This document shows positions 23,929 to 35,947 of a stretch of 64,000 nucleotides of DNA, one piece after another. The notes beneath the pieces were generated by a model. The model worked only from the letters and a program-made list of their open reading frames with translations, was not told the origin of the DNA and ran no database searches. The position numbers and the translations under genes were made by a program. How positions within the stretch are numbered: the stretch's first letter is position 1; the number at the start of each line of letters is the position of its first letter. The DNA comes from Eriocheir sinensis (Eukaryota; Arthropoda; Malacostraca; Decapoda; Varunidae): positions 4,919,774 to 4,983,773 of the forward strand of contig NC_066535.1 of assembly GCF_024679095.1 (NCBI RefSeq), given 5' to 3'.

Positions 23929-24020
23929 GGCGGCCCGTAGCAGGATGCAGACAGACCGACTCTATCGGCGATCGAAATCTAGCCGACCGAGTCGGTCTGT
24001 CGACGAGGACTGGCGTGTCT
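23929..24020 (+). repeat. hairpin-forming dispersed repeat, copy 2
   Basis: TGGCGGCCCGTAGCA at the start and TGTCGACGAGGACTGGC at the end match copy 1. Here the stem is perfect: ACAGACCGACTC (23951-23962) with GAGTCGGTCTGT (23989-24000), plus an inner TCGGC/GCCGA pair, giving a 17-bp interrupted stem and an 11-13-nt loop. Confidence 0.75.
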
Positions 24021-24138
24021 CTGGGGGGCTTCTTTTATTGTTATGCTTTTAACTTATTTTTATATCAACGAAGTTCGATCTCGCGTAATTGTCACGCAAC
24101 TATATAATGACCGCAGGGTTTTTGCCTACAGCAAAATA

Positions 24139-24322
24139 TCAATAAATTACCTCTTGAAATTCGTTAAATAATAACTGGATCCTTTGGAAACTGGAAAAAA
24201 ATTGCGGTCCCTCGGAGTACTTCGGTGCAGTGTGCACATTTCCCATCATTACAGTATACATAACTACCATATTTTTTAAGGGGTTAGTATGCCTTGTGTG
24301 ACAAAAACGTTTGAGAACCACT
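24139..24322 (-). mobile_element. possible hAT-type terminal fragment
   Basis: On the - strand AGTGGTTCTCAAACGTTTTTG resembles the ends of hAT-type elements of animals. No matching second end was found, and no transposase is present. Confidence 0.3.
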
Positions 24323-24775
24323 CAGCAAGACTATGGATACTTGCTAGCTGGCTAAAGAGCCCTCTGCTTCACCAACCTGAGCTAACAGACAATGTAAAGG
24401 CAGTGGTAGTCTCCCGTTATCACTCATCTGCAGTTACAGCAACAGCAGGAAGTAACTCTTCCTCTTCCTGCTCTTGCCTTGCAGGCTGCAACTCATTGTC
24501 TTGATCCCCTTTCTATTTGAAAAAAAGCTGCTTATATCCATAGCCTCAGACTCAGGTCTTGCTCGTCACTACCAATCAACAAGCTCTCTCGCTCACACGT
24601 GTGCGTGGGCCGGGATACTCACCTTGGCTGGCGCCTGGCACCACTGCCTGACTGATGGCCGACTGGTGAGTGGCCGTGAATACGTGATAGGAACGTGAAC
24701 CGGACGGGAACAAACCGCATGATCTCCGTATGAGATCTATGAAATATAATTCCTGTTACTAACGTTTTTCTTTTC

Positions 24776-27648
<2,873 letters not shown>

Positions 27649-28530
27649 GTGTTGTTGTTGTTGTTGTTGTTGTTAATGGTGGTGTTGGAGGTTCAACTCT
27701 TTTCTCTTCTAGTTTCTCTTCTTTTCAATGTCCATCTTCTTCTTCTCATGTCTTGTTGCTGTTTGGGTGATAGGGGGCGGCAGGGGTTCATGGCCGCGGC
27801 AGGGTTAGTATAGTTCTCATCTCTGCATCGGGGGAATCACAGAGAAAGGCAGCACCTGGGTGGGGAAATGATTAATTTTTCTTACGTGATGTTTTGAAGA
27901 AGCATAGGCTCGCGTTTATTGGACGTTCCGTATTTTCATTTATTTGTTATTTCATCGTCAATGGTATTAGCAACATAAGATAACAAGAAAACTAGCATAA
28001 CGGAGGTTTGTGGCTGTTTTAAAAATTGTGTGATTTGATTTTGAGGTGCCGTTAGTTATCCCTTTTGCCACCCTGAAATAATGGGAAAATAACACCACCC
28101 GCATCATTTGATAGTGTTTATACTTGTTGATCCGGTAGAGTGGTTCTCTTCTCAAACATTACTGACCACTGTAGTGGATAGGAAATATATTTTGCGTAAC
28201 ATTCACGAAGGATGTTGAAGCGGGGAATAGAACTGTACCCTATAGACCTTCACGTTTGATGCCATGTGATGTTTTCAGAAAGTTTGATTTCTTTTTAGGT
28301 GCAGTGTTGTCAGGTTATTGAGAAAATTATTTGTTGGAATTTCTATAATGTTTGACGAAGCCTTGAAGACAGCCAATGAAATGCTGTGAACGAACATGTG
28401 CTTCTCTGAAAACGAAATCGGACGACAATTTTCCTGCTTTTATCTCTGAAACACGAGAGGCGTGGGAGGCAGCACGTGCGTATCGTTTTATTTTTCTATC
28501 ACCACCGAGCTAACCATGACCTTTCTCCGG
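27649..28530. other. intergenic DNA upstream of the secreted-protein gene
   Basis: A (GTT)n run at about 27650-27674 marks the LINE 5' junction. The rest shows no recognisable gene or element. Confidence 0.45.
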
Positions 28531-28561
28531 TATAAATTCCGTAGCTGAGACTGGCTCCTCA
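28531..28561 (+). promoter_or_regulatory. core promoter: TATA box and initiator
   Basis: TATAAATT at 28531-28538 is followed, at the usual distance of about 30 bp, by CTCCTCACGC with a TCA initiator-like A at 28561. The ATG of the signal-peptide exon lies 25 bp further on. This gives a compact focused promoter with a very short 5' UTR, common for abundantly expressed arthropod secreted proteins. Confidence 0.65.
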
Positions 28562-28585
28562 CGCTTCCCATCTTGCCTCGCGGAG

Positions 28586-28629
28586 ATGAAGAGCCTTCTG
28601 GTCCTGCCTTTTCTGGTCACCCTTGCCTT
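28586..28629 (+). CDS. small secreted 10-cysteine protein, exon 1 (signal peptide)
   Basis: First of four exons (28586-28629, 28968-29103, 29453-29572, 30424-30528) joining to 405 nt, a 134-residue protein. Exon 1 encodes MKSLLVLPFLVTLA plus two bases of Phe15, a classic signal peptide with a basic N-terminus and a hydrophobic core. The likely cleavage is after Gly16 (A-F-G|Q), leaving a mature chain of about 118 residues beginning with Gln17. The donor is CCTT|GTAAGC. No family was recognised. The even number of cysteines suggests five disulfides and an extracellular role. Do not read a specific function into this. Confidence 0.85.
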
Positions 28630-28967
28630 GTAAGCTTCTCAATGTACCATTCGATTCGTTTTATGAAAACCACAATACTTGTAAAAAACTACTTTACTTA
28701 TGCAATATCGCAAGTAGTCTACTAATATATTTCCTAAATGCCTGGCCGTGTTTGATGATTCATTCTGATTTCTTCCTTAGTGAACTAAGCTACAACAGAA
28801 CTAATTTCAAGGCAAACTTTTTATTATCGGGCAGTGAGGATCAGGTGGTTGACTGCCTTTATGGTAAAAAGACTCTTTATATACAAGATATATTAAATAC
28901 CCTTCCTGAAGATGTGGCGGTGAGGAGGGGGAAGTTATGACCTGTGTTGTGTTCCTTGTGTGTACAG

Positions 28968-29103
28968 CGGGCAGGAGGCTGTGTGTAGGTGTGGCGCCTT
29001 CGTGTCCACTTCTGAAGCCGAGGTGGAGGTTTTGAAGTTCCCGAACATTCAACTTGCCGACTGCACGCAAACAAATTACTGCGCCCAGACTTGCAAGGCA
29101 GAG
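28968..29103 (+). CDS. small secreted 10-cysteine protein, exon 2
   Basis: Acceptor TGTACAG|C, donor GCAGAG|GTGATG. Encodes residues 15-60. Five cysteines (21, 23, 47, 53, 57) occur in the arrangement C-x-C near the N-terminus, then C-x5-C-x3-C. The segment between them is acidic with a SEAEVEVLKFP stretch. The exon begins in phase 2 and ends in phase 0, as do the later ones. Confidence 0.85.
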
Positions 29104-29452
29104 GTGATGACACGTTGATACGTTTACTTCCAGTTAGTTAATATTCCTGTCCATTGGTAATCTATCATAAATTTGGTCTGCCAATCCAAAAGTACAAGTT
29201 GGCTACTGAGGTTTCTTGATTCAGTTGAAATTTGATCTTCCTTCTTTTTATGATTATCTTTTCAACAGATTTGTAACAGATAATCTTGGTCTGCAATTAC
29301 ATACACTGTTCGTTTATGTATAATTATAGGAACGTAAGATAATTCACGTAAAACATTTTCACTTTTTCGAAAATTTGATAAGACTTATCTTAGGAAAAAA
29401 AAGTGGGCGATGCTTCCAAGTTTTATCTGCAGCGACTAATTGGTGTCCGCAG

Positions 29453-29572
29453 TGGGAGAGGATTACGAACGACGGGGACCTGTGCTCTGTGAAGCCTGAC
29501 GGAGACACGGTGGCCCAGCGCATGTGTAACAACCTGGCGGACCTGGGCAAGGAAAACCTCCAGCCACACTCC
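29453..29572 (+). CDS. small secreted 10-cysteine protein, exon 3
   Basis: Acceptor GTCCGCAG|TGG, donor CACTCC|GTAAGT. Exactly 40 codons (residues 61-100), phase 0 to 0, with cysteines at 71 and 85. The sequence is hydrophilic with a short predicted helix around AQRMCNNLADLG. Confidence 0.85.
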
Positions 29573-29872
29573 GTAAGTCTGCCCTGGGGCTGAGTGTTCT
29601 GTGTGGCGCCGGAAAAATGACTTAGGGTAGAGGACATGTTCATTAATTCGTACAGACCATTCCAATTAGTACTAATATCTGAAAAATAAATATGTCTCGC
29701 AATCTGAGCCGAGACAGAAATGAACTATTGTCAAAGCAGTTATTTTTTCTCATCTCAGCACATTTCTTCTTGTTCCGAGCACTAATTGGGTGGTACTTGC
29801 GAATTTCCATTCATACTCTGACTTAACGTCGCCCTAGAGTGTTGTGTTCCGCAGGAGTGTCATGTTTATTAA

Positions 29873-30139
29873 GGGCCGCTTTCACAGTCACTTTTGTTTG
29901 TTTAGATCGTCACCAATGAGCGGCGATCGCCGATATAATATTTCCACGTGAAACTGGCCGATGGGGTAGTGGCGGCTGCAGAGGAAGCGAGGTGTTGAGT
30001 TGTGTGGCAAGGTGCGGGGCGGGGCTAACCCCGCAGCCGCCACTACCCCATCGGCCAGTTTCACGTGGAAATATTATATCGGCGAGCGCCGCTCATTGGT
30101 AACGATTAAAACAAACAAAAGTGACTCTGAAAGCGGCCC
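29873..30139. mobile_element. palindromic MITE in intron 3, PIF/Harbinger-like
   Basis: 267 bp with two 107-bp arms (29873-29979 and 30033-30139) that are near-perfect inverted repeats around a 53-bp loop. Ends are GGGCCGCTTTCACAG and CTCTGAAAGCGGCCC. Flanking TAA on both sides (29870-29872, 30140-30142) fits the 3-bp TWA target of PIF/Harbinger elements, and the GGGCC start also suits that group. There is no coding capacity. High arm identity suggests a recent insertion. Confidence 0.85.
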
Positions 30140-30290
30140 TAAGATGTTGAATGGCGCTTAAATGTTATTTTGTTTGTTAATTGAGAGAGGTTTGCAGGAA
30201 GGTAACCCAAGAATGCTAGAGTATAGGGAATTGTATTTCTGCATCTTCCTCTCTTTTACTATTTAAGCTACTGCATGTTATACGGATATT

Positions 30291-30293
<3 letters not shown>

Positions 30294-30379
<86 letters not shown>
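30294..30379 (+). repeat. (GA)n microsatellite in intron 3
   Basis: About 43 GA dinucleotides ending 44 bp upstream of the last exon of the secreted-protein gene. Confidence 0.96.
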
Positions 30380-30383
<4 letters not shown>

Positions 30384-30423
30384 ATGTCCGTCCATTCCAC
30401 CTCACGCCAACTCGTACCCGCAG

Positions 30424-30528
30424 GTCTACCTTTACTACAACGTGTGCGGAGGCCCGTGGCTGTTTGACGGCCAGATCAGTCGGCAGGAACTCGAATGCCG
30501 TAACACCTTGGCGGTAGTCGAGTGCTGA
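30424..30528 (+). CDS. small secreted 10-cysteine protein, exon 4
   Basis: Acceptor TACCCGCAG|GTC; encodes residues 101-134 and a TGA stop. Cysteines at 108, 125 and 134, the last being the C-terminal residue. Tyr-rich start (VYLYYNVCGG), then PWLFDGQISRQELECRN. A terminal cysteine closing the protein is typical of compact disulfide-knit secreted domains. Confidence 0.85.
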   Translation, partial: VYLYYNVCGGPWLFDGQISRQELECRNTLAVVEC

Positions 30529-30888
30529 TAGGCAGACAAAGGATGCCAGAGTGTCTCCTGGGGCCGGAGTAGCATACACAATTGGTTACTTTGGTGATGT
30601 ATTCGGAAATGTCGATACTCCGCTGTAAAAGCTCACAATTCTCCTACAGACTTGGGATTCATCGATTCGCTTACATTTACATCATTGGTTGCCCAGAAGT
30701 ATTAGTCACATAAGTCGATTCAGAAACATCATAAAGCCATTGGATTCTCTCCCAAAATTTAAGATCCCTCCATAAAGTGTAACAGATGCGTGGACATAAA
30801 TGTCTCGTTTTAGAAATGAGCTTAAAAATGACATCTAATACGGTTCACTTTTTCGCCGTCCTTAAATAGATAAAAAATGTTTTTTCGG

Positions 30889-30894
30889 AATAAA
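30889..30894 (+). terminator. candidate poly(A) signal, secreted-protein gene
   Basis: AATAAA 361 bp after the TGA stop; the first perfect hexamer in the 3' flank. An imperfect (TGTA)n run follows at about 30965-31000. Confidence 0.5.
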
Positions 30895-30968
30895 ATATAC
30901 GATATGGTGGTGTGTGTTTGCTTCCAGCTCTGTGCATATGTGTGTATGCGTGTGAATATGTTTGTATG

Positions 30969-31003
<35 letters not shown>

Positions 31004-31246
31004 GTTATTATATTGACATGATGGAAATTGATGACCCGTTGCTCAAAAGATAAAAAAACAAAAACATGAATGAAGTAGAATAAGAACAAAAATAAGAAAA
31101 GTTAGTGACCTCTTCCCCCAATGGCGGTTACCAGCACTACGCGAGCGTTGTATGCGGCAGTTACTCTTATTATAGTTTTTCGTGCCTTAGTGTAGTGATA
31201 ACTCTGTTTGGTGAAAAAGAAGAGCAGTGCATAAACTATCTGTGAC

Positions 31247-31430
31247 CTTTTTTTTTATTTTTTTTATTTTTTATTTTTTTACGCCTATAGCGCCGGTAGG
31301 CTTGCTTGAGGGGCCTGGATGGTGTTCGGCCCCAGCCCGTCATGGCGCAGGCAAGTGTTTATAGTGGCGCCTTGACCTGTGGCTGGCTGGGGAGGTGTCA
31401 CGGCCGATTGATGGGATCGTCCGTTGTATT
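31247..31430 (-). mobile_element. SINE family A, copy 4 (antisense, truncated)
   Basis: A T-rich run (the antisense A tail) is followed by ACGCCTATAGCGCCGGTAGGC, GGCCCCAGCCCGTCATGGCGC and GTGTTTATAGTGGCGCC, the reverse of the 3' body of the SINE at 39357-39705. The tRNA-like head is missing. Confidence 0.75.
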
Positions 31431-32102
31431 ATTCAATGTATCTACTTATTGAAATGAATTGGTGTCCATGCCCAATGATGTCCGTTGTCCGAATGGACTG
31501 CGTCTGGACGGCAAGCGGACTGCCACCGATGGTCGACATATGACCGTAACTGATGAACGACGACCGGATGATGAGAAGACGCTGCCGGTTGCTGTCAAGT
31601 AGTAAGTGGTCGCAGATGTTCGCCGTCTACTTTACATTTGTCATTGGCCATGGTCGACGTCCGACCTCCCACCACACGGCGAGTTGTGCGGCGACAGGTG
31701 ACCCTTGACCGTAAATGAGGTACATTCCTGAGGAATGACGTCACGCGCCCCTCAGCCCATCCAAGTTCCGTTTCAACTCGACCTGCTCCATAGGTCAAGC
31801 ACACCACCAAATGCGTAAGGATCATCCCTGCCAAACGAAAATAAAGTACTGCAGAACGTGATGTACACAGCAAAAACAATGAAAGTGTGGAGCTGACGGC
31901 CTCTATCCATGTAAAAAAAGGATTGTTAATTTCATATGCTTGTCTGCTCAGGTAAATGAAAATGCTTCAGAACAAGTATAGTGTAACATACATACTAATA
32001 GGCAGATTAAACCAAGATTGTTTGGAGTATTTTTTGGCACGTATATGGCGGAATGGGGGGGTTAACAACCATCTGTCACCTGTTGCAGTGAAGCATAAAA
32101 CT
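31431..32102. other. intergenic DNA, nothing recognised
   Basis: An antisense 94-codon frame at 31595-31879 has no recognisable features. Confidence 0.4.
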
Positions 32103-32333
32103 AAACTGGTAAACTCTGGAATAATCTTCCTTCATCTGTATTTCCTCCTGCCTACGACTTCAACTCTTTAAGAGGAGGGTATCAGGACACCTCTCCTCCC
32201 GAAATTGACCCCTCTTTCGGCCACCTCCTTGGATTCTTTTTAGGAGCAGCGAGTGGCGGGCTCTTTTTTATTATTGTTTCCTTTTTTTGTGCCCTTAAGC
32301 TGTCTCCTTTGTTGTAAACCCCCCCCCCCCCCA
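32103..32333 (+). mobile_element. LINE family A, copy 3 (3' end only)
   Basis: Matches the last 35-40 codons and 3' UTR of the copies at 24776-27648 and 42627-43503: CTGGTAAACTCTGGAA, CCTCCTGCCTACGACTT, AGGAGGGTATCAGGACACC and GTGCCCTTAAGCTGTCTCC. The tail is TTGTAAA followed by a 15-bp C run. Confidence 0.85.
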
Positions 32334-32589
32334 CTTTGTAAGGACATTCAGTGAAGATAACTTGATGGCAGGCTCAGTATTTCATTATCAAGGTCACCCT
32401 CCAGCAAATTATTAAGTTTAACTTCATTAAAAAGATAGAAAATGAAATTACAAAACTTGTGAACTTGATGTGTCTTTGCTGTGTAAATATAATGTATAGA
32501 ATTCATAGTTCTTAACCAGTTGTCACCCTGGTGTAATTATTTTACTTATCAAAATATGAAAATCCGCATAGATGTATTCGTACTTTCAT

Positions 32590-33145
32590 TACCCGCGGAA
32601 GGTTACTTTTCAATTGATCGATCAAATAGAACAAGAAGAAATAATAATTTCAAGATAAGTGGTAATAGATTCTCGTCGCACGAAGCCAAACACTTCTTCC
32701 ATCGAGTCGTTAATGTTGGAATTCTCTATCCAGTGATATCGTTGATAGTACAACAGTTACGGCCTTCAAGAATAGATTAGACAAGTACTTTGAATCCCAA
32801 CAGCAACTAAGATATTACTCACTGTCGTAACAACGTTAAGTTCTTTCGAATACTGGTGTCCTTGTCCGTTTTTATCGCCCAGTCCTACATAAATTACATG
32901 CAGTTTTTCCATGCTGCATGGTTCTTTTTTCTTTCCTGCCAGCTTTGGCTGGAGGGATGGGGGTGGGGGGGTGGGGAGGAGCCTTCGCCTTTGCTGTCCT
33001 TCATCTCCTACCTTTAGTTAGATATTTAGTGTAGCTTGTCACAAACAGCCTCTTAAGGACCATCAGGTCTGCTGTTGTTTGTTCTTCTTGTGTGCTCCTT
33101 TGTGTTCTTCCTCCTCCTCCTCCTCCTCCTCTTTCTTATTATTGA
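32590..33145 (+). mobile_element. LINE family B, copy 2 (3' end)
   Basis: Aligns throughout with the 3' part of 8236-9090: GATCGATCAAATAG, CGCACGAAGCCAAACACTTC, a frame-disrupting deletion in FFNRVVN, AGAATAGATTAGACAAGTA, and the complete 3' UTR to CTCCTTTGTGTTCTTCC. It ends in a (CTC)n tail. Confidence 0.85.
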
Positions 33146-33321
33146 GATTCATGGGCGAGTTTCAAAAGAAAAGTGACAAGTGCGATTCGTTAACGATTCA
33201 TAATAGAATGCTACATATTGGCCTGGAAGGGTTTTGATCACTATTATACAACCTTTAAAAATATAAAGTTACAGTAAATGAATTTTTACACATAATTTTG
33301 CAAACGCTAATGCTAAACTCT

Positions 33322-33562
33322 GTTTTTTTTTTATTGTTTTTTTACGTCTTGGCCTATTGCGACGGTAGGCTTATTCCCGGTGGATCCTGATGGTCGGTCC
33401 AAGGCTTCTTCCCGGTGGGGCCTGATGGTCGGCCCAGCCCGTTCTGGCGCAGGCGAGTGTTTATAGTGGCGCCATCTTGCATTGGCTCATGCTGCCCTCC
33501 CGGAGATCATCTTTAATCCTAGAATCTAGAGTCCGGGTTGATAGGTGGACCGTCCGTCCACT
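33322..33562 (-). mobile_element. SINE family A, copy 3 (antisense, head lost)
   Basis: An antisense A tail (T-rich), then CCTATTGCGACGGTAGGC, GGCCCAGCCCGTTCTGGCGC, GTTTATAGTGGCGCC and a final GGGTTGATAGGTGG. An internal duplication of about 35 bp (TTCCCGGTGG...CCTGATGGTCGG) is specific to this copy. Confidence 0.8.
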
Positions 33563-33639
33563 CAGAATAGATGTTGTGGACCTGAATAGGTGGCTTATGA
33601 ACGCAGTAGTTGTAGGCAAATTGATGTAATTGTATATTT

Positions 33640-34350
33640 ACTCATTCGTTTGTGAAATTATCTAGTTATTGGCTATTTTAGTAAGTATTATTAACTCATT
33701 CATTCAGTCACTCATTTATTATCAATTCGTTTATTTTCCAGGTCTGGGCTCATTCCGCCTCCACCCAGAACGTGTTGGAAGTGATGCTGGGTAAGTGTTT
33801 TGTGATGGTCGTTTTGAGTACCTGCATGTTATCAGAGAGACCCGGAGAGGCAAAGGGGAGCTGCTTGTTGCTGGGATGGTGGAGTGGAGGACGGGGAGGG
33901 AAAGCTGGAGATTCGGGAGATGGTTGTTGCAAGGATCTTGGACGTAGAGGAAAGGAAGAGAAAAGCTGAAGGAGAAAGAGGAGAGGGTTGATGTAAGGCA
34001 GTATCCAGGTTTCCCCCTGTATCCTTTTATCGAGCATCCCGAAAGGGAGGATGAACAGCTAGTTGAGCTGCACACGGACTGTCCGGCCCGACGTTAGAAC
34101 CTGGGCCCGCGGATTCACAGCTACCCACGCTATATAACCACTGCACCACGGATGCTGTAAGGAACGTGGAAGTGAATGAACGGAAGTGAAGATGAATGAG
34201 AAAGGGAGCGAATTGTAAAAATGAAGGGTCAGTGCAGCAGAGCGTTTCCCTGGGCGAGAAATGAGCGGGAAACCAAAGGAATTAAGAGCCTTTGCATGCA
34301 TTCCCCTCATTAGTTGTCACGGCACGGCGCGAGTCTGAGGGCCGGATTGC
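33640..34350 (+). repeat. diverged direct segmental duplication, copy 1
   Basis: Shares with 40905-41450, in the same order, a TCATTCATTCA-type AT-rich start, TTTTYCAGGTC, GTGATGCTGGGTRAGTGTT, GGGGAGCTGC, a CCCTGGGCGAG/CCTTGGCGAGG block and CTCATTAGTTGT. It resembles an acceptor - short exon - donor unit, but no frame is conserved between copies. Confidence 0.6.
34000..34160 (-). mobile_element. tRNA-derived SINE, family C copy 2
   Basis: The - strand head TCCGTGGTGCAGTGGTTATA (A box, tRNA-Gly/Glu-like), B-box-like GGGCCCAGGTTCTAACG, then a body aligning with 16077-16255. It lies inside the 33640-34350 duplicated segment and is absent from the partner segment, so it inserted after the duplication. 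Confidence 0.6.
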
Positions 34351-34419
34351 TAAACATCCCCGTCAGGCGAAAAGGTTGTTCGTCACCTAGGCCGTACCGT
34401 TAAGACATTTTGAGCCACG

Positions 34420-34612
34420 AGACTTTATCGTTAAAATAGTTAATTGCTAATGTTTCTTGGCAATAGTTACGCGTCAGAAACCGGTCAACTCTATGCTCTG
34501 AGTACGATGATCTGGCAACGGTGTCCATGGCTTTATCCAACCTCCTCTTGAATGTATCTATGGCATTGTTACTCACTGCCAAGCCTGTTCCACTCATCCA
34601 CGACTCTTTTTT
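34420..34612 (-). mobile_element. LINE ORF2 C-terminal fragment (family C-like)
   Basis: The - strand encodes SWMSGTGLAVSNNAIDTFKRRLDKAMD, in which DTFKRRLD corresponds to the VTFKNRF/TFKNRLD motif ending CR1-type ORF2 proteins. Only about 190 bp remain. Confidence 0.6.
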
Positions 34613-34904
34613 TTCTCTTTTTTTTTCTGCTGTTTCTGACTCTTCCATTTCTCCCTCTTCCTCTTCCTCCTCTTCCTCCTCCTATAGTTTGTTAGTTAGT
34701 TTGTTAGTTAGGTAGTTAAAGTTATGTTGTTAGTTTAATTTTACTGTATTATTTATTTATTTATTTATTTATTTTTATTTTTATTTTTGTTGTTATTTTG
34801 TAATTTTGTTTTTCTTTTCTTTCTTTTTCTTTCTTTTCTTTCGTGTTTTTTCTTGCTGTTATTTTCTTTTTTGATGTTTCTCTTTGATGTTCTTTTTTTC
34901 ATAT

Positions 34905-35900
34905 CATCCTCTTTGTTGATGTTCGTAGATGGTCTGGGTGCGCCTCTTTCCTCCCAGAAGAGACCCGCCCATAATTTTGGTGATGTTAGTGAGGGCCGAA
35001 AGGTGGATGATGTTTGTATTTTTCTTTTCTTGATGTTGTTCTTTTACTGCTGTTACTCTTCTTTTTCGATGTTCTTTTCTTTTTCTCTTTTTCATTCTTT
35101 CTTGATGTTCTTTTCTGTATCATCCCTTGTTGATGTTCTTTGGTCTGAATGAGCCTTTTTCTCCCCAGAAGAGACTCACCCATAATTTTGGTGATGTTAG
35201 TGAGGGCCGAAAGGTGGATGATGTTTGTATTTTTCTTTTCTTGATGTTGTTCTTTTACTGCTGTTACTTTTCTTTTTCGATGTTTTTCCTTTTCTTTTTC
35301 TCTTTTTCATTCTTTCTTGATGTTCTTTTCTGTATCATCCCTTGTTGATGTTCTTTGGTTTGGATGAGCCTTTTTCTCCCCAGAAGAGACTCACCCATAA
35401 TTTTGGTGATGTTAGTGTGGGCCGAAAGGTGGATGATGTTTCTTATGTTTTTCTTTATTGATGTTTCTCTTTGATGTTCTTTTATCCATATCATCCTCTC
35501 TGTCGATGTTCTTCGATGGTCTGGGTGCGCCTCTTTCCTCCCAGAAGAGACCCACCCATAATTTTGGTGATGTTAGTGTGGGCCGAAAGGTGGATGATGT
35601 TTCTTTGTACTTTTCGTTTCTTGATGTTGTTCTTTTATTGCTGCTACTTTTCTTTTTCGATGTTTTTTCTGTTCTTTTTTCTTTTCTATGTTTTCTAGAT
35701 GTTCTTTTCTATATCATCCTTTTGTTGATGTTCTTTGGTCTGGATGAGCCTTTTTCTCCCCAGAAAAGACTCACCCATAATTTTGTCGATGTTAGTTAGG
35801 GCCGAAAAGTGGATGATGTGTGTTTTCTTTTTCTTTTCTCGATGTTTCGTTTCTACACTTTCCTTTTTCTGGTGTTCTTTTTCATTTTCATTTTCTTTGG
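34905..35900 (+). repeat. tandem array, about 160-220-bp units in two variants
   Basis: Five units start near 34926, 35137, 35346, 35514 and 35727. Each has AGAAGAGAC or AGAAAAGAC, CACCCATAATTTTGGTGATG (or near), GGGCCGAAAGGTGGATGATG and a TTTTCTTTTC-rich half. Units 1 and 4 carry GTCTGGGTGCGCCTC; units 2, 3 and 5 carry a GAGCCTTTTTCTCC variant, an A-B-B-A-B order. Not coding. Confidence 0.85.
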
Positions 35901-35947
35901 TGTTCCCATCACGTGGATTGTCTACGACATCTAACGGGCACCACAAA

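Noticed and set aside
22829..24322. A complete 1.5-kb hAT transposon from CAGGGGCG to the AGTGGTTCTCAAA end
   Set aside because: The two ends are not inverted copies of each other, no 8-bp duplication was found, and no transposase frame exists between them.
33742..33791. Real exon bounded by TTTTCCAG and GTAAGT
   Set aside because: The duplicated partner at about 41039 does not conserve any reading frame, so coding function is unsupported.
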